Below are positions 48,990-59,729 of a stretch of 64,000 nt of DNA, in pieces. The DNA is from Exiguobacterium sibiricum 7-3. GTDB taxonomy: Bacteria; Bacillota; Bacilli; Exiguobacteriales; Exiguobacteriaceae. The DNA lies in NCBI RefSeq assembly GCF_000620865.1, contig NZ_KK211190.1:943971-1007970 (forward strand), in the 5' to 3' direction. Both the position numbers and the translations under genes were made by a program. Position 1 is the first letter of the stretch, and every line of letters starts with the position of its first letter. Under the pieces are notes generated by a model. The model made no database searches, was not told the DNA's origin, and saw only the letters and a list, made by a program, of their open reading frames with translations.

Positions 48990-49241
48990 GATGAATGGAC
49001 GCAAAACGTTGATGGAAGATAAGTAAGTCGCAATCTTCATGACCAGAGAGAGATGGATCTGCTGTAACCATCTTCGTGACGATTCGATTGAAGCTCCTTC
49101 CGGAGTCGAGTGCAAACACTTGCGGGTAATCTCCGTTAACGGATTTTTCGAGGTAAAGAGAGCACATGTCTTTACGAACGAGGGTGGTACCACGAAAGCG
49201 ATGCTTTCGTCCCTTTTCAGGGATGAATGTATCGTTTTTTT
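48990..49241 (+). promoter_or_regulatory. T-box leader of alaS with Ala (GCT) specifier
   Basis: T-box AGGGTGGTACCACG at 49181-49194. Terminator stem CGATGCTTTCGTCCCT / AGGGATGAATGTATCG (49199-49234) with seven T. The specifier loop reads GATTGAAGCTCCTTCCGGAG, so GAA is followed by GCT at 49093-49095, an alanine codon. This agrees with the downstream gene. Confidence 0.92.
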
Positions 49242-49277
49242 GCGTTCAGGATAAATTAATCAATGGGGGTATTTTCG

Positions 49278-51920
49278 ATGAAACCATTAAAACCGTTGAC
49301 GGGTGCACAAATCCGTCAGATGTATCTCGACTTTTTCCAATCTAAAGGACATGCAATCGAACCAAGCGCATCCCTTGTTCCGATTGAAGATCCAACATTA
49401 CTGTGGATCAACTCGGGTGTCGCTACGTTAAAAAAATATTTTGATGGACGAGTCATTCCGCAAAATCCACGGATTGTCAACGCGCAGAAATCCATCCGGA
49501 CGAACGATATCGAAAACGTCGGGAAGACAGCACGTCACCATACGTTCTTTGAAATGCTTGGAAACTTTTCTGTTGGCGATTATTTCCGCGAAGATGCGAT
49601 CAAATGGGGCTGGGAACTATTGACGAGTGACGAGTGGTATGGACTTGATCCGGACCGCCTTTCCGTGACGATTCACCCGGAAGACGATGCAGCACGTCAA
49701 ATCTGGCTCGAACTTGGTGTGCCGGCTGAACGCATTATTCCACTGGAAGATAACTTCTGGGAAATTGGTGAGGGTCCTTCAGGTCCGAACACAGAGATTT
49801 TCTTCGACCGCGGACCGGCTTTCGGCGACGATCCGAACGATTCCGAATTGTATCCGGGTGGCGAGAACGAACGGTATCTCGAAATCTGGAACATCGTGTT
49901 CAGTCAGTATAACCATGATGGACACGGCAATTACACGGAGTTACCGCGTAAAAACATCGATACCGGGATGGGTCTTGAGCGGATGGCGAGCGTCATGCAA
50001 GATGTGCCGACGAACTTTGACACGGACCTGTTCATGCCGATCATCCATAAGACAGAAGAACTCAGCGGTAAACTTTACCGCGAAGATTCAAAACTGGATG
50101 TTGCGTTCAAAGTCATTGCTGACCACATCCGGACAGTTGCCTTTGCAATCGGAGACGGTGCGCTGCCTTCGAACGAAGGACGCGGTTATGTCTTACGCCG
50201 CCTGCTTCGTCGTGCTGTTCGTTACGCAAAAATGCTCGGGATCGAACGTCCGTTCATGTACGAACTTGTGGATACAGTCGGTAGCGTCATGGTCGATTTC
50301 TACCCACAAGTTCCAGAAAAAGCAGATTTCATCAAACGTGTCATCAAAAACGAGGAAGAACGATTCCACGAGACGTTACATGACGGTCTTGCTATCTTAA
50401 ACACTGTGGCACAAGCAGCGAAGAGTAACGGCGAACATGTCATCAGTGGAGAAGATGCCTTCCGTTTGTATGATACGTATGGTTTCCCGCTCGAATTGAC
50501 GGTTGAATATGCAGAAGATCATCAGATGTCTGTTGATGAAGAAGGATTTAAACGGGCAATGGATGAACAACGGAAACGTGCTCGTGCTGCCCGCGAAGAC
50601 GGCGGTTCGATGCAACAACAGTCGGAAGTGCTCGCGACATTGACTGTTCCAAGCCAGTTCATTGGTTATACGGACCTTGAGACGGATGCTAAAATTATTG
50701 CTTTGTTGCATGATGGAGAACGAGTGACGGAAGTCGCTGCTGGAGAAGAAGCACAATTGTTGCTTGATATCACACCATTTTATGCAGAAAGCGGTGGAGA
50801 AGTGGCGGACACTGGAACCATTACAGGTCCGGATTTCGTCCTTGATGTCAAAGATGTTCAAAAAGCACCGAATGGTCAAAATCTGCATACAGTTATTGTT
50901 CGGACGGGGATTGCTTTGGCAGATGCGACAGTTCATGCGACGGTCGAAGCGTCATCTCGTCAAGCAATCACAAAGAACCATACCGCAACCCACCTGTTGC
51001 ATAAAGCATTAAAAGATACACTTGGGACACACGTCAACCAAGCCGGATCACTTGTTTCTGCAGATCGTCTCCGGTTTGACTTCTCACACTTCGGAGCAGT
51101 CACGGCGGAAGAATTAACAACCATCGAACAGGATGTAAACCAAGCAATTTGGGCATCACTTGCAGTCGAGATTGAAGAGATGAACATTGCTGATGCGAAA
51201 GCAAAAGGTGCAATGGCCCTGTTTGGTGAAAAATACGGTGAGACGGTTCGTGTCGTTTCGGCTGGAACATATTCGATCGAATTATGTGGCGGAATCCACG
51301 TCCGCAATACGGCAGAAATCGGTCTGTTCAAGATTGTTTCCGAATCAGGAATCGGAGCTGGAACACGACGGATTGAAGCCGTCACGGGCGCTGGAGCATA
51401 CCATGTGATGAACGGTCACCTGCAGACACTTGAGCAGGCAGCACGTGTCCTGAAAACGAAGACGACTGAGGTGCCGGGACGGATCGAAGCACTTCAAGTC
51501 CAACTTCGTGAAACAGAACGTGCGCACGAATCATTACAAGCAAAACTTGCAAACATTGAAGCAGCATCATTGAAAGAGGATGTCGAGCAAATCAATGGAG
51601 TGCAAGTCCTTGCGAAGCAAGTCGATGTCTCGGATATGGATGCACTTCGCGGTATGATGGATGAACTGAAGTCAAGTCTCGGCTCGGCGATCATCGTCCT
51701 CGGTAGTGCGCAGGGAGATAAAGTCAACCTCGTTGCAAGCGTCTCAAAAGACTTGATCGATCAAGGGTACCATGCAGGTAAATTGATTAAAGAAGTAGCG
51801 ACGCGTTGCGGCGGCGGTGGCGGCGGTCGTCCGGACATGGCACAGGCTGGCGGAAAAGATCCTGCAAAATTAAACGAAGCTCTTGCGTTTACTTCACATT
51901 ACGTGCAATCACTGGCATAA
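49278..51920 (+). CDS. alaS: Alanyl-tRNA synthetase
   Basis: Class II synthetase with editing domain, 880 aa. Motif 1 region [27 protein letters not shown] and [15 protein letters not shown] in the catalytic half. Editing-site zinc ligands [12 protein letters not shown] (near residue 570) and [14 protein letters not shown]-terminal C-Ala domain ends [21 protein letters not shown] 49278 preferred: GGGGGT at 49265 is about eight bases upstream, while ATG 49263 precedes it. Confidence 0.96.
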   Translation: MKPLKPLTGAQIRQMYLDFFQSKGHAIEPSASLVPIEDPTLLWINSGVATLKKYFDGRVIPQNPRIVNAQKSIRTNDIENVGKTARHHTFFEMLGNFSVGDYFREDAIKWGWELLTSDEWYGLDPDRLSVTIHPEDDAARQIWLELGVPAERIIPLEDNFWEIGEGPSGPNTEIFFDRGPAFGDDPNDSELYPGGENERYLEIWNIVFSQYNHDGHGNYTELPRKNIDTGMGLERMASVMQDVPTNFDTDLFMPIIHKTEELSGKLYREDSKLDVAFKVIADHIRTVAFAIGDGALPSNEGRGYVLRRLLRRAVRYAKMLGIERPFMYELVDTVGSVMVDFYPQVPEKADFIKRVIKNEEERFHETLHDGLAILNTVAQAAKSNGEHVISGEDAFRLYDTYGFPLELTVEYAEDHQMSVDEEGFKRAMDEQRKRARAAREDGGSMQQQSEVLATLTVPSQFIGYTDLETDAKIIALLHDGERVTEVAAGEEAQLLLDITPFYAESGGEVADTGTITGPDFVLDVKDVQKAPNGQNLHTVIVRTGIALADATVHATVEASSRQAITKNHTATHLLHKALKDTLGTHVNQAGSLVSADRLRFDFSHFGAVTAEELTTIEQDVNQAIWASLAVEIEEMNIADAKAKGAMALFGEKYGETVRVVSAGTYSIELCGGIHVRNTAEIGLFKIVSESGIGAGTRRIEAVTGAGAYHVMNGHLQTLEQAARVLKTKTTEVPGRIEALQVQLRETERAHESLQAKLANIEAASLKEDVEQINGVQVLAKQVDVSDMDALRGMMDELKSSLGSAIIVLGSAQGDKVNLVASVSKDLIDQGYHAGKLIKEVATRCGGGGGGRPDMAQAGGKDPAKLNEALAFTSHYVQSLA

Positions 51921-51954
51921 TAGAGAAGTAGTGTAAATGAAAGAGGTGATTAAC

Positions 51955-52224
51955 GTGAGTCAGATGGATCAAACGATGAAATTTAATTTTCCAGAAGACG
52001 ATAGCCAAGCGGCAACACGCGAAGTATTGCTGACGGTTTATCATGCTTTAGAAGAAAAAGGCTATCATCCGATCAACCAAATCGTCGGATATCTACTTTC
52101 CGGTGACCCTGCTTACATTCCTCGTCATAACGATGCACGTAATATGATCCGAAAGATTGAGCGTGATGAACTACTGGAAGAACTCGTGAAATCTTATCTA
52201 TCGGAGAGTGGAGACAAAAAATGA
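51955..52224 (+). CDS. IreB/YrzL family regulatory protein
   Basis: 89 aa. [21 protein letters not shown], then [20 protein letters not shown] and [21 protein letters not shown], the near-invariant core of the family. IreB in Enterococcus is a substrate of the PASTA kinase IreK and affects cephalosporin tolerance. GTG 51955 chosen because AAAGAGGTG is six bases upstream. Overlaps yqgF by four bases. Confidence 0.92.
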   Translation: MSQMDQTMKFNFPEDDSQAATREVLLTVYHALEEKGYHPINQIVGYLLSGDPAYIPRHNDARNMIRKIERDELLEELVKSYLSESGDKK

Positions 52225-52643
52225 AGCGTGCCATCGGACTTGATGTCGGTTCGAAGACGATTGGTGTTGCGGTGAGTGATTTGATGGGCTGGACAGCACA
52301 AGGCATTGAGACCATCAAATGGACAGAACCTGAATATCCAGTCGCCTTCAAGCGACTCGAGGCAATTATTAAGGAATACGGTGTCGAAATCATCGTCATC
52401 GGACATCCAAAAAACATGAATGGGTCGATTGGTCCTAGAGCTGAGGCGAGTGAAGCGTTTGCGCGTGAAATCGAGACGCAGACAGGGCTTTCGACCGTTC
52501 TTGTCGACGAGAGATTGACGACGATGCAGGCAGAACGGATGCTGATCGATGCCGATGTCAGTCGAAAAAAACGGAAACAAGTCATCGATAAGATGGCAGC
52601 AGTCATGATCCTACAATCCTATTTGGATCGGGCAAATCGATAA
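52221..52643 (+). CDS. yqgF: YqgF/RuvX putative Holliday junction resolvase-like nuclease
   Basis: 140 aa RNase H-like fold. [20 protein letters not shown] (first Asp), [29 protein letters not shown] (Glu), and final [20 protein letters not shown] (last Asp). E. coli YqgF is implicated in 16S rRNA processing. The alaS-yrzL-yrrK-yrzB order of Bacillus is kept. Confidence 0.94.
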   Translation: MKRAIGLDVGSKTIGVAVSDLMGWTAQGIETIKWTEPEYPVAFKRLEAIIKEYGVEIIVIGHPKNMNGSIGPRAEASEAFAREIETQTGLSTVLVDERLTTMQAERMLIDADVSRKKRKQVIDKMAAVMILQSYLDRANR

Positions 52644-52655
52644 GGAGGAAATGAG

Positions 52656-52943
52656 ATGTCTGAAGAAAAACGGCAGTATCTCTTTCCTGATGAAGACGGT
52701 GGCGAACATCTTTTCGAAGAGTGGTACCGTTATGTCAGTGAGCGAACCGGCAAGACCTATCTATTTCTCGAAATGATTGGTCATCCGGAAGAGGGAGCAG
52801 ATGATTTAATCATTTGTGAAATCGACGAGTTTGGCGAAGGCGAAGATGATTTTGAATTGAGCCTGATTGATGAAGACGATGAGCAGACTTGGGATGAACT
52901 TGAGGCTGCATTAAAGGAGCGGATGAATGATGCAACAGAATGA
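52656..52943 (+). CDS. DUF1292 family protein, first copy (YrzB-like)
   Basis: 95 aa, very acidic. YLFPDEDGGEHLFEEWYRY, then a beta-rich core (SERTGKTYLFLEM) and acidic tail ending in LIDEDDEQTWDELEAAL. This is the YrzB family (DUF1292), function unknown. RBS AAGGAGGAA. The next gene is a paralogue overlapping by 17 bases. Confidence 0.88.
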   Translation: MSEEKRQYLFPDEDGGEHLFEEWYRYVSERTGKTYLFLEMIGHPEEGADDLIICEIDEFGEGEDDFELSLIDEDDEQTWDELEAALKERMNDATE

Positions 52944-53223
52944 ACCTACACATTACGTAATTCCCGATGGAGAAGGTAATGAATTTAAATTTGCCGAGCG
53001 TTTACGATATGAAAGCCCACGCTCAAGCAAAACATATATTTTCCTTGAGCCAGTCGGCGCGGATTATGATGAAGCAGAAGAAGTCGATATCTTTGTTTAT
53101 GAGTTAGAAGAATATGGTGATGGTGATGATGACTTCAACCTCGTTCCGATCGCAGAAGACGATGCAGAAACTTGGGATGAAATTGAAGAAGTTTTCAATA
53201 CATTAGAAGACGAGCTTGACTAA
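52927..53223 (+). CDS. DUF1292 family protein, second copy
   Basis: 98 aa, paralogue of the gene before it: VIPDGEGNEFKFAERLRYES, SSKTYIFLEPVG, and ending AEDDAETWDEIEEVF. Common features are the (S/T)-x-KTY-x-FLE core and the ETWDE end. ATG at 52927 with AAGGAG seven bases upstream, so expression is coupled to the first copy. Unknown function. Bacillus has a single gene at this place. Confidence 0.88.
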   Translation: MMQQNEPTHYVIPDGEGNEFKFAERLRYESPRSSKTYIFLEPVGADYDEAEEVDIFVYELEEYGDGDDDFNLVPIAEDDAETWDEIEEVFNTLEDELD

Positions 53224-53237
53224 ACCGACTCGTGTAT

Positions 53238-53284
53238 AAGGTGGTGTCGTCAGAGCAATAGCTCTTTCGATATCACCTTGTTTT
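53238..53284 (+). terminator. Terminator before mltG
   Basis: A 12-bp outer stem (AAGGTGGTGTCG with CGATATCACCTT, including G-T pairs) with an inner AGAGC/GCTCT stem and four T. It partly separates mltG from the upstream run. Confidence 0.7.
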
Positions 53285-53304
53285 AAGAGAAGAAGGAGGA
53301 ACCG

Positions 53305-54453
53305 ATGGAGAATGAATGGAAGAAAAATGCTGAAATCGAACAGAAACGTCGCCGGACATCGCGCCGGATTACGTTAATCATCCTTTCAGTATTGTTCACG
53401 ATTTTCTTAGTAGCAGGAGCAGCCATCTACATCTTTTTAAAGAGTTCACTCGAGCCGGTCAACGAAGAGGCGACGAAGTCCGTCAAGGTCGAAATTCCTT
53501 TAGGCGCCGGAACAAGTACGATTTCAAGCATTCTCAAAGAAAAAGATTTAATCGCGAACGAAACGATTTTCCGCTATTATGTCCGCTATAAGAATGAATC
53601 GTCATTCCAAGCCGGGACATACACATTGACCCAAGCGATGACACCAGATGAAATCATCAATGAGTTGAAGACCGGAACCATCATGAAAGCGGCAGATGTT
53701 AAAATTACGATCCCTGAAGGAATCACGATGGATCGTCAAATTGCCATCATTGCGAAGGCAACCGGTTTTAAAGCTGACTCCATCCGAAAATCATTGACGG
53801 ATGAGGCGTATATCAAGACATTGATTGACAAGTATCCGATGTTAACGGATGAAGTGACGAAGCAGGGAGTCCTCTATTCGCTCGAAGGATATCTTTTCCC
53901 GGCGACGTACGAATTCGATAAAGGAAAAAGCATCAATCAAATTACTGAAACGATGTTAGATGAGATGGAAAAGATTTATGATGCGAATGCCGATGCGATT
54001 AAGAAATCAGGCATGACCTTCCATGAAGTGTTGAGTCTCGGATCAATGGTCGAGCGGGAAGCCGCGACACCAGAAGATCGCCGTGAGATTGCCGGTGTCT
54101 TTACGAATCGCCTCAACGACGGAATGAAACTCCAATCGGATCCGACGGTCTGGTATGGCACAGGAGAAAATACGGCATTGACGACGTTAAAGGATTTAGA
54201 GAACAATTCGAAATACAATACGTACAAATACGAAGGTATTCCGATTGGTCCGATTTCAACGGTCAGTAAAGATTCAATTCTTGCCGTCCTTAATCCGAAA
54301 AAGACGAAATATGTTTATTTCTTTGCCCGACCACCAAGTGATAAAAATCCACGAGGTCAAATTCTTTATGAGGAAACCTATGAGGAACATCAACGTAATG
54401 TTGTGAAGTATAAACCGGAATGGGTCGAATACGAAGCAAGTAAAGAGCAATGA
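53305..54453 (+). CDS. mltG: Endolytic transglycosylase MltG (YceG-like)
   Basis: Cuts nascent glycan strands and ends their growth. 382 aa. N-terminal transmembrane helix (residues about 23-46), LysM-like part (PLGAGTSTISSILKEKDLI), catalytic domain with LGSMVEREA (Glu near residue 250) and LQSDPTVWYGTG, then GPISTVSKDSILAVLNP. RBS AAGGAGGA. Corresponds to yrrL in Bacillus. Confidence 0.95.
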   Translation: MENEWKKNAEIEQKRRRTSRRITLIILSVLFTIFLVAGAAIYIFLKSSLEPVNEEATKSVKVEIPLGAGTSTISSILKEKDLIANETIFRYYVRYKNESSFQAGTYTLTQAMTPDEIINELKTGTIMKAADVKITIPEGITMDRQIAIIAKATGFKADSIRKSLTDEAYIKTLIDKYPMLTDEVTKQGVLYSLEGYLFPATYEFDKGKSINQITETMLDEMEKIYDANADAIKKSGMTFHEVLSLGSMVEREAATPEDRREIAGVFTNRLNDGMKLQSDPTVWYGTGENTALTTLKDLENNSKYNTYKYEGIPIGPISTVSKDSILAVLNPKKTKYVYFFARPPSDKNPRGQILYEETYEEHQRNVVKYKPEWVEYEASKEQ

Positions 54454-54500
54454 ACAGGGGGTTGATCGGGAACGGTATGTTCGTTCCCGGTCAACCTGTT
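54453..54500 (+). terminator. Hairpin after mltG
   Basis: AACAGG/CCTGTT outer and GTTGATCGGGAACG / CGTTCCCGGTCAAC inner stem. Short T content, so weak as a terminator. Confidence 0.55.
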
Positions 54501-54525
54501 TATGCGCAGAAGGAGTGAATTCCGA

Positions 54526-55167
54526 ATGAATGATTTTACAGCGTATGTCGAAGGGATGATTCGACCACGTGATCCCTTGCTACAGGAAATGGAAGCATAC
54601 GCGAAAGAGCACCACATTCCAATCATTGAACTGACGGGATCGGAAGTTTTATTATCGTTGTTGACGTTACAACAACCGAAACGAATCCTCGAACTCGGAA
54701 CAGCGATTGGTTACAGTGCGATTCGGATGGCCCGCGCCTTACCGGATGCCCGGATTACGACCGTTGAACGAAATGCGAAACGATACGCTGAAGCTAAGAT
54801 GTTCATTGAACGTTCAGACGTCGCAGACCGGATTGACATCGTTTTTGCTGATGCAGTAGAATTAGCCGAAACCCTTGAACAGCAGTTCGATGCCGTATTC
54901 ATCGATGCGGCGAAAGGACAGTATAAAAAATTCTTTAACGGTTATGGGCGATTGGTGCCAATAGGCGGAGTTTTATATACGGATAACCTGTTTTTACACG
55001 GGGATGTCCTTGAGACAGATCCCAAGACTTTTGACCGGAGAAGACGACGGCTTGTCCGTCTGGTCAAAGAATTTACAGTATGGATGATGGAGCAAGACCA
55101 ATATGATACGACGATTTTCCCACTTGGAGACGGTGTGTCCGTCAGTCGGAAAGTGAAGTCAGAATGA
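54526..55167 (+). CDS. SAM-dependent O-methyltransferase (YrrM-like)
   Basis: 213 aa class I methyltransferase. SAM-binding [16 protein letters not shown] (near residue 52), acidic turn TTVERN, and the catalytic-metal region [16 protein letters not shown] (near 120) followed by YTDNLFLHG. Resembles the catechol O-methyltransferase-like family and Bacillus YrrM (TrmR, a tRNA 5-hydroxyuridine methyltransferase). ATG 54526 with AAGGAGTGA upstream. The U32 peptidase genes (yrrN, yrrO) that follow in Bacillus are absent. Confidence 0.85.
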   Translation: MNDFTAYVEGMIRPRDPLLQEMEAYAKEHHIPIIELTGSEVLLSLLTLQQPKRILELGTAIGYSAIRMARALPDARITTVERNAKRYAEAKMFIERSDVADRIDIVFADAVELAETLEQQFDAVFIDAAKGQYKKFFNGYGRLVPIGGVLYTDNLFLHGDVLETDPKTFDRRRRRLVRLVKEFTVWMMEQDQYDTTIFPLGDGVSVSRKVKSE

Positions 55168-55187
55168 ATGATGGAGGTACGAATTCA

Positions 55188-55835
55188 ATGCAAAAACCGG
55201 TTGTAATTGGTGTGGCTGGAGGTACAGGTTCAGGAAAGACGACGGTCGCACGGTCACTTGTCGACGCATTCCCGAGTGAATCCATCGTCATGATTGAGCA
55301 GGATGCTTACTATAAGGATCAAAGTGAATTATCGATGGAAGAGCGTTACCAAACGAACTATGATCACCCGTTTGCCTTTGATAACGATTTGCTGATCGAA
55401 CATATTAAGGCACTGCGAGAAAATCAGGCTGTTGAAAAACCGGTCTACGATTACGTTGCCCATACACGGGCAACGGAGACGATTCCACTTGATCCACGTG
55501 ATGTCATCATCGTTGAAGGTATTTTAGCGCTTGAAGACGAACGTTTACGGGAATTGATGGATATTAAAGTCTTCGTTGATACAGATGCAGATGTTCGGAT
55601 CCTGCGCCGGATGCAACGCGACATGAATGAACGGGGACGGTCGATTGATTCCGTCGTCGAACAGTATACGAAGGTCGTCCGTCCGATGCATCTCCAGTTT
55701 TGTGAACCAACAAAACGGTATGCAGACATCATTGTTCCCGAAGGTGGCGAAAACCACGTAGCAATCGATTTACTGGTCACGAAGATTCGGGCGATTCTCG
55801 ATTATCGGTCTGCACTCGATCAAAGAGGATATTGA
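55188..55835 (+). CDS. udk: Uridine kinase
   Basis: Phosphorylates uridine and cytidine. 215 aa. P-loop [17 protein letters not shown] (residues about 9-25), [22 protein letters not shown], and a lid region [14 protein letters not shown] 55188 with GGAGGT nine bases upstream. Confidence 0.95.
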   Translation: MQKPVVIGVAGGTGSGKTTVARSLVDAFPSESIVMIEQDAYYKDQSELSMEERYQTNYDHPFAFDNDLLIEHIKALRENQAVEKPVYDYVAHTRATETIPLDPRDVIIVEGILALEDERLRELMDIKVFVDTDADVRILRRMQRDMNERGRSIDSVVEQYTKVVRPMHLQFCEPTKRYADIIVPEGGENHVAIDLLVTKIRAILDYRSALDQRGY

Positions 55836-55891
55836 TTCCAAAAAAGATGTGAATATACTATACTAGTGGAATAAAAAGGAGCGTGACAAAA

Positions 55892-56365
55892 ATGGCAGAA
55901 AAACAGTATTACATGACGCTTGAAGGTAAAGCGAATGTTGAAAACGAATTAAACGAACTGAAGTCAGTCCGCCGTAAAGAAGTTGTCGAAAATATTAAGA
56001 TTGCCCGTTCATTTGGTGACTTGTCGGAAAACGCGGAATATGATTCAGCGAAAGAAGAACAAGCAATGGTTGAAGGCCGGATTGCTCAACTCGAAGAGAT
56101 GTTACGCAACGTCGCCATCATCTCGGAAGATGAGAAGGATATCTCAGTCGTTGGTATCGGGACGACAGTTACATTCTTGATCCTTGAAGACAATGAAGAA
56201 GAAACGTATACGATTGTCGGCAGTGCAGAAGCCGATCCGTTCACTGGAAAAATCTCGAACGAATCACCGATTGCTAAAAGCCTGTTTGGCCATAGCGTCG
56301 GGGAGCAAGTATCCGTTCAAGCACCCGGCGGAGATTTCGCTGTAAAAATTACATCAATCAAGTAA
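55892..56365 (+). CDS. greA: Transcription elongation factor GreA
   Basis: Stimulates RNA cleavage in backtracked polymerase. 157 aa. N-terminal coiled coil with tip [18 protein letters not shown] (near residue 40; Asp and Glu at the tip) and C-terminal globular domain ([20 protein letters not shown]). ATG 55892 with AAAAGGAGCG upstream. A possible promoter lies in 55833-55864 (TTGATT and two overlapping TATACT boxes with imperfect spacing). Confidence 0.96.
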   Translation: MAEKQYYMTLEGKANVENELNELKSVRRKEVVENIKIARSFGDLSENAEYDSAKEEQAMVEGRIAQLEEMLRNVAIISEDEKDISVVGIGTTVTFLILEDNEEETYTIVGSAEADPFTGKISNESPIAKSLFGHSVGEQVSVQAPGGDFAVKITSIK

Positions 56366-56423
56366 ATAAGAACGGACAGCAGCCGGAGCAATCCGGTTTT
56401 CTGTTTGAATGGGGGAAAAAGAC

Positions 56424-57128
56424 ATGCCAATCGCAATCATCGGAGCGATGGAAGAAGAAGTAAACTTACTTCGAAATGAATTATCAGAACGAAAAGATAC
56501 TGTCATTGCCAACTATCATTTTTATGAGGGATTGTTGAACAGTGTCCCGGTCGTCATCTTAAAATCCGGTATCGGAAAAGTAAATGCCGCAATCGGAACG
56601 ACGTTGTTGCTTGATCATTTCAAGCCAAGTGCCGTCATCAATACTGGTTCGGCTGGCGGATTCAGAGCCGGTCTAAAAGTCGGTGATGTTGTTGTTTCGA
56701 CGGAAGTCCGTCACCATGATGTCGACGTGACGGCGTTTGGTTACGAATATGGTCAAGTCCCAGGAATGCCGGCTGCCTATACAGCCGATCCAAAATTGAT
56801 TGCAACAGCGGAAGCCGTCATTGAACGGATGGACGCGATTCGAGTCGTTCATGGTTTAATCGTGACAGGTGATTCTTTCATTCATGACACAGAACGTTCG
56901 AACGTCATTAAAACGAACTTCCCGGATGTCGCGGCAGTTGAGATGGAAGCAGCGCCGATTGCGCAAGTTTGTCATCAATTTAACGTTCCTTTCGTCGTGA
57001 CACGTTCAATTTCTGACAGTGCTGATGAAGAAGCTTCATTATCATTTGATGAATTCTTAGAGATTGCTTCGATTAATTCAGCGAAGATGGTTATGGAAGT
57101 CGTCCGCACATTAGCCGATTCAGAGTAA
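56424..57128 (+). CDS. mtnN: 5'-methylthioadenosine/S-adenosylhomocysteine nucleosidase
   Basis: Cleaves MTA and SAH to adenine and the ribosyl product. 234 aa. [18 protein letters not shown] (catalytic Glu), [38 protein letters not shown] and SDSADEEA (catalytic Asp). ATG 56424 with GGGGGAA upstream. Confidence 0.95.
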   Translation: MPIAIIGAMEEEVNLLRNELSERKDTVIANYHFYEGLLNSVPVVILKSGIGKVNAAIGTTLLLDHFKPSAVINTGSAGGFRAGLKVGDVVVSTEVRHHDVDVTAFGYEYGQVPGMPAAYTADPKLIATAEAVIERMDAIRVVHGLIVTGDSFIHDTERSNVIKTNFPDVAAVEMEAAPIAQVCHQFNVPFVVTRSISDSADEEASLSFDEFLEIASINSAKMVMEVVRTLADSE

Positions 57129-57143
57129 TCTGGATTACGTGAA

Positions 57144-57174
57144 AGAAGGTCTCTCAATGGGAGACCTTCTTTTG
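57144..57174 (+). terminator. Terminator after mtnN
   Basis: AGAAGGTCTC / GAGACCTTCT stem with a T tail. Confidence 0.85.
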
Positions 57175-57177
57175 TCT

Positions 57178-57206
57178 TTGACAAAATCGTTTTAACGCTT
57201 TATATT
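57178..57206 (+). promoter_or_regulatory. Promoter of fabH-fabF
   Basis: Consensus TTGACA (57178-57183), 17-base spacer, TATATT (57201-57206). Confidence 0.88.
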
Positions 57207-57222
57207 AGTACCAGATACTAAT
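57204..57222. promoter_or_regulatory. FapR operator
   Basis: ATTAGTACCAGATACTAAT matches the known FapR palindrome TTAGTACCNNNTACTAA class. It overlaps the last bases of the -10 and the start site, so FapR would block initiation until malonyl-CoA accumulates. FapR itself is not in the window. Confidence 0.88.
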
Positions 57223-57239
57223 TTTAAAGGAGCAATCAT

Positions 57240-58184
57240 ATGAATATCGGAATTGTAGGACTCGGCACATCATTACCCGAACGTCGAATCACAAATGATG
57301 ATTTAGCAGCGACACTCGATACGAGTGATGAATGGATTCGGACACGTACAGGAATCGGAGCACGACGGATTGCGGACGATTCGGTGGATGTCACCGACCT
57401 AGCGACGGAAGCAGCGAAAAAAGCGTTAGCAGATGCCAACTTGACAGCAGACGACATCGGATTGATTGTTGTCGGAACGGCGACCGGACGTGCTTTTCCA
57501 TCAACGGCATGTATCGTTCAGGAACGACTTGGAGCACTCGGTGCAACAGCTTTTGATATCAGTGCCGCCTGCAGCGGATTCATTTTTGCCTTACAAACGG
57601 CTTCGAGTATGATGGCAGCAACGGAATCAAAACATGCACTTGTCATTGGTGCAGAGAAGATGTCAAGTATCGTTGACTGGTCAGACCGGTCGACAGCAAT
57701 CTTGTTTGGTGACGGCGCTGGGGCTGTCGTGCTCGGTCCAACTGAACAACAGGGATTAAATGCCTTTGAACTTGGAACAGATGGTCGCGGGGCACACCTG
57801 TTATTTAAAGAATTGGATGGTCCGATTGAAATGAACGGCCGGGAAGTCTTTAAATTCGCGGTCCGAAAGTTACCGGACATCGTTGAAAAAGTCATTCAAA
57901 AGGCTGGTGGAACGCTAACGGAACTTGATTTATTGATTCCGCATCAAGCAAATTTACGAATCATCGATGCAGCACGTGAACGGCTTGGGATTGAAGAAGA
58001 GAAAGTGATCGTGACGATTGATGAACATGCAAATACATCGGCTGCGTCGATACCACTTGCATTAGAAGAAGCACGGCGACAAGGAAGACTGTCACCGGGG
58101 ACAACACTTGTCCTTGCAGGATTTGGAGCAGGTTTGACATGGGGAGCAGCTTATATTACTTGGACTAAAGGGGAGAACACATAA
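57240..58184 (+). CDS. fabH: 3-oxoacyl-ACP synthase III FabH
   Basis: Condenses acyl-CoA with malonyl-ACP to start fatty acid synthesis. 314 aa. [17 protein letters not shown], catalytic Cys111 in DISAACSGF, His in IPHQANLRI (near residue 235), and Asn in [11 protein letters not shown] (near 265). RBS AAAGGAG. Confidence 0.97.
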   Translation: MNIGIVGLGTSLPERRITNDDLAATLDTSDEWIRTRTGIGARRIADDSVDVTDLATEAAKKALADANLTADDIGLIVVGTATGRAFPSTACIVQERLGALGATAFDISAACSGFIFALQTASSMMAATESKHALVIGAEKMSSIVDWSDRSTAILFGDGAGAVVLGPTEQQGLNAFELGTDGRGAHLLFKELDGPIEMNGREVFKFAVRKLPDIVEKVIQKAGGTLTELDLLIPHQANLRIIDAARERLGIEEEKVIVTIDEHANTSAASIPLALEEARRQGRLSPGTTLVLAGFGAGLTWGAAYITWTKGENT

Positions 58185-58185
58185 G

Positions 58186-59424
58186 ATGATGAGAAAACGT
58201 GTAGTAGTAACAGGTATGGGCGCATTGACACCAATCGGCAATGATGTCGACACATTCTGGAACGCTTTAAAAGCCGGAGAAAATGGTATTCGTCCGATGG
58301 AACGTCTGGACATCGATGAATATCCAACGAAAGTAACGGGAGAATTACAGAATTTTGATATCACGGAATTCATTGAAGCAAAAGAAGCGCGAAAAATGGA
58401 CCGTTTTGTCCATTATTCTCTTGTTGCCAGTATGGAAGCAGTCAAAAATGCTGACCTGGATGTCAAAGCCAACGCTGAACGAATCGGTGTCTGGATCGGA
58501 TCAGGAATCGGCGGCGTCGAGACGATTGAAAAACAGGCAAAAATTTATTTTGAACGCGGACATCGCCGTGTCAGCCCATTCTTCATTCCGATGATGATTC
58601 CGAACATGGCCAGTGGTCAAGTATCGATTTATACAGGGGCAAAAGGACCGAATAACTGTTCCGTCACCGCATGTGCTTCCGGTACAAACGCGATTGGGGA
58701 AGCATTACGCGTCATCGAACGCGGTGATGCGGATGTCATGATTGCCGGTGGAGCAGAAGCACCAATTACGAACCTTTCATTTGCTGGTTTTTGTGCCAAT
58801 AAAGCGATGTCAACGAACCATGATCCGAACACGGCAAGTCGTCCATTTGATGAAGGACGTGACGGATTCGTCATGGGAGAGGGTGCCGGAATTCTGGTAC
58901 TGGAAGAGTATGAACATGCGATTGCCCGCGGTGCAAAAATTTATGCAGAAGTCAGTGGATACGGATTAACGGCTGATGCGTACCATATCACAGCACCAGA
59001 TCCAGACGGCGACGGCGGAGCGCGCGCAATGGCGATGGCGATTCAAGATGCAGGTATCGAACCGGCTGCCGTTCAATACATCAATGCACACGGAACAAGT
59101 ACACCGATGAATGATGTGTTAGAGACGAAAGCAATCCATACTGTCTTTGGCGATCATGCTGAAAAATTAGCAATCAACTCGACAAAGTCGATGATCGGTC
59201 ATTTGCTGGGCGGTGCCGGTGGCGTCGAAGCCATCGCGACAATTAAATCGTTGCAGGAACAAACCGTTCACCCGACGATTCATTTGGAGAACCCAAGTGA
59301 AGGGTGTGATCTTGATTACGTTCGTGAAGGAAGCCGGTCATGGGAAGTTGAGTATGCTCTCAGCAACTCGCTTGGTTTCGGTGGTCATAATGCGTCACTC
59401 GTCTTTAAACGTTATCACGCATAA
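58186..59424 (+). CDS. fabF: 3-oxoacyl-ACP synthase II FabF
   Basis: Elongating condensing enzyme. 412 aa. Catalytic Cys163 in [11 protein letters not shown], then NAHGTSTP (His near 303) and [12 protein letters not shown] (His near 340). One base after fabH, same FapR-controlled operon, as in Bacillus. Confidence 0.97.
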   Translation: MMRKRVVVTGMGALTPIGNDVDTFWNALKAGENGIRPMERLDIDEYPTKVTGELQNFDITEFIEAKEARKMDRFVHYSLVASMEAVKNADLDVKANAERIGVWIGSGIGGVETIEKQAKIYFERGHRRVSPFFIPMMIPNMASGQVSIYTGAKGPNNCSVTACASGTNAIGEALRVIERGDADVMIAGGAEAPITNLSFAGFCANKAMSTNHDPNTASRPFDEGRDGFVMGEGAGILVLEEYEHAIARGAKIYAEVSGYGLTADAYHITAPDPDGDGGARAMAMAIQDAGIEPAAVQYINAHGTSTPMNDVLETKAIHTVFGDHAEKLAINSTKSMIGHLLGGAGGVEAIATIKSLQEQTVHPTIHLENPSEGCDLDYVREGSRSWEVEYALSNSLGFGGHNASLVFKRYHA

Positions 59425-59445
59425 GAGCACATGTGAATAGAAGAA

Positions 59446-59491
59446 GAAAAAGCGATTTAACGGTTCGGATGACCGTTAAATCGCTTTTTTT
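59446..59491 (+). terminator. Terminator after fabF
   Basis: AAAAGCGATTTAACGGT / ACCGTTAAATCGCTTTT stem, seven-base loop, long T tail. Confidence 0.92.
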
Positions 59492-59729
59492 AAATAAAGA
59501 AATTTAGCTGTATTTTATAACAAGTCTCACAAAAAACTAAAAATTCCACTTATTTTCAAATTGTTTTGAAAAAATATTTAGAAAAATCGGATAAAAGGTT
59601 TGCAAAATTATCAGAACATTGTAAACTATTTGTAACGAGAGGTTTTGTTCGAATAAAAGTAACGACTTTTTTTTTCGCTCAAAAACCTTAGATTACTAGC
59701 TTTGGAAATTTTAGGGGGGTCATCGTATC
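59492..59729 (+). promoter_or_regulatory. AT-rich control region of the first OppA-type gene
   Basis: Very AT-rich gap without a convincing ORF. A promoter with TTGCAA (59599-59604), 17 bases, TAAACT (59622-59627) can be drawn, with A tracts upstream that could act as UP elements. A leader of about 100 nt follows. Confidence 0.5.

Noticed and set aside
59492-59729. Possible phage attachment site or IS end in the AT-rich gap
   Set aside because: No terminal inverted repeats, target duplication or integrase gene nearby.
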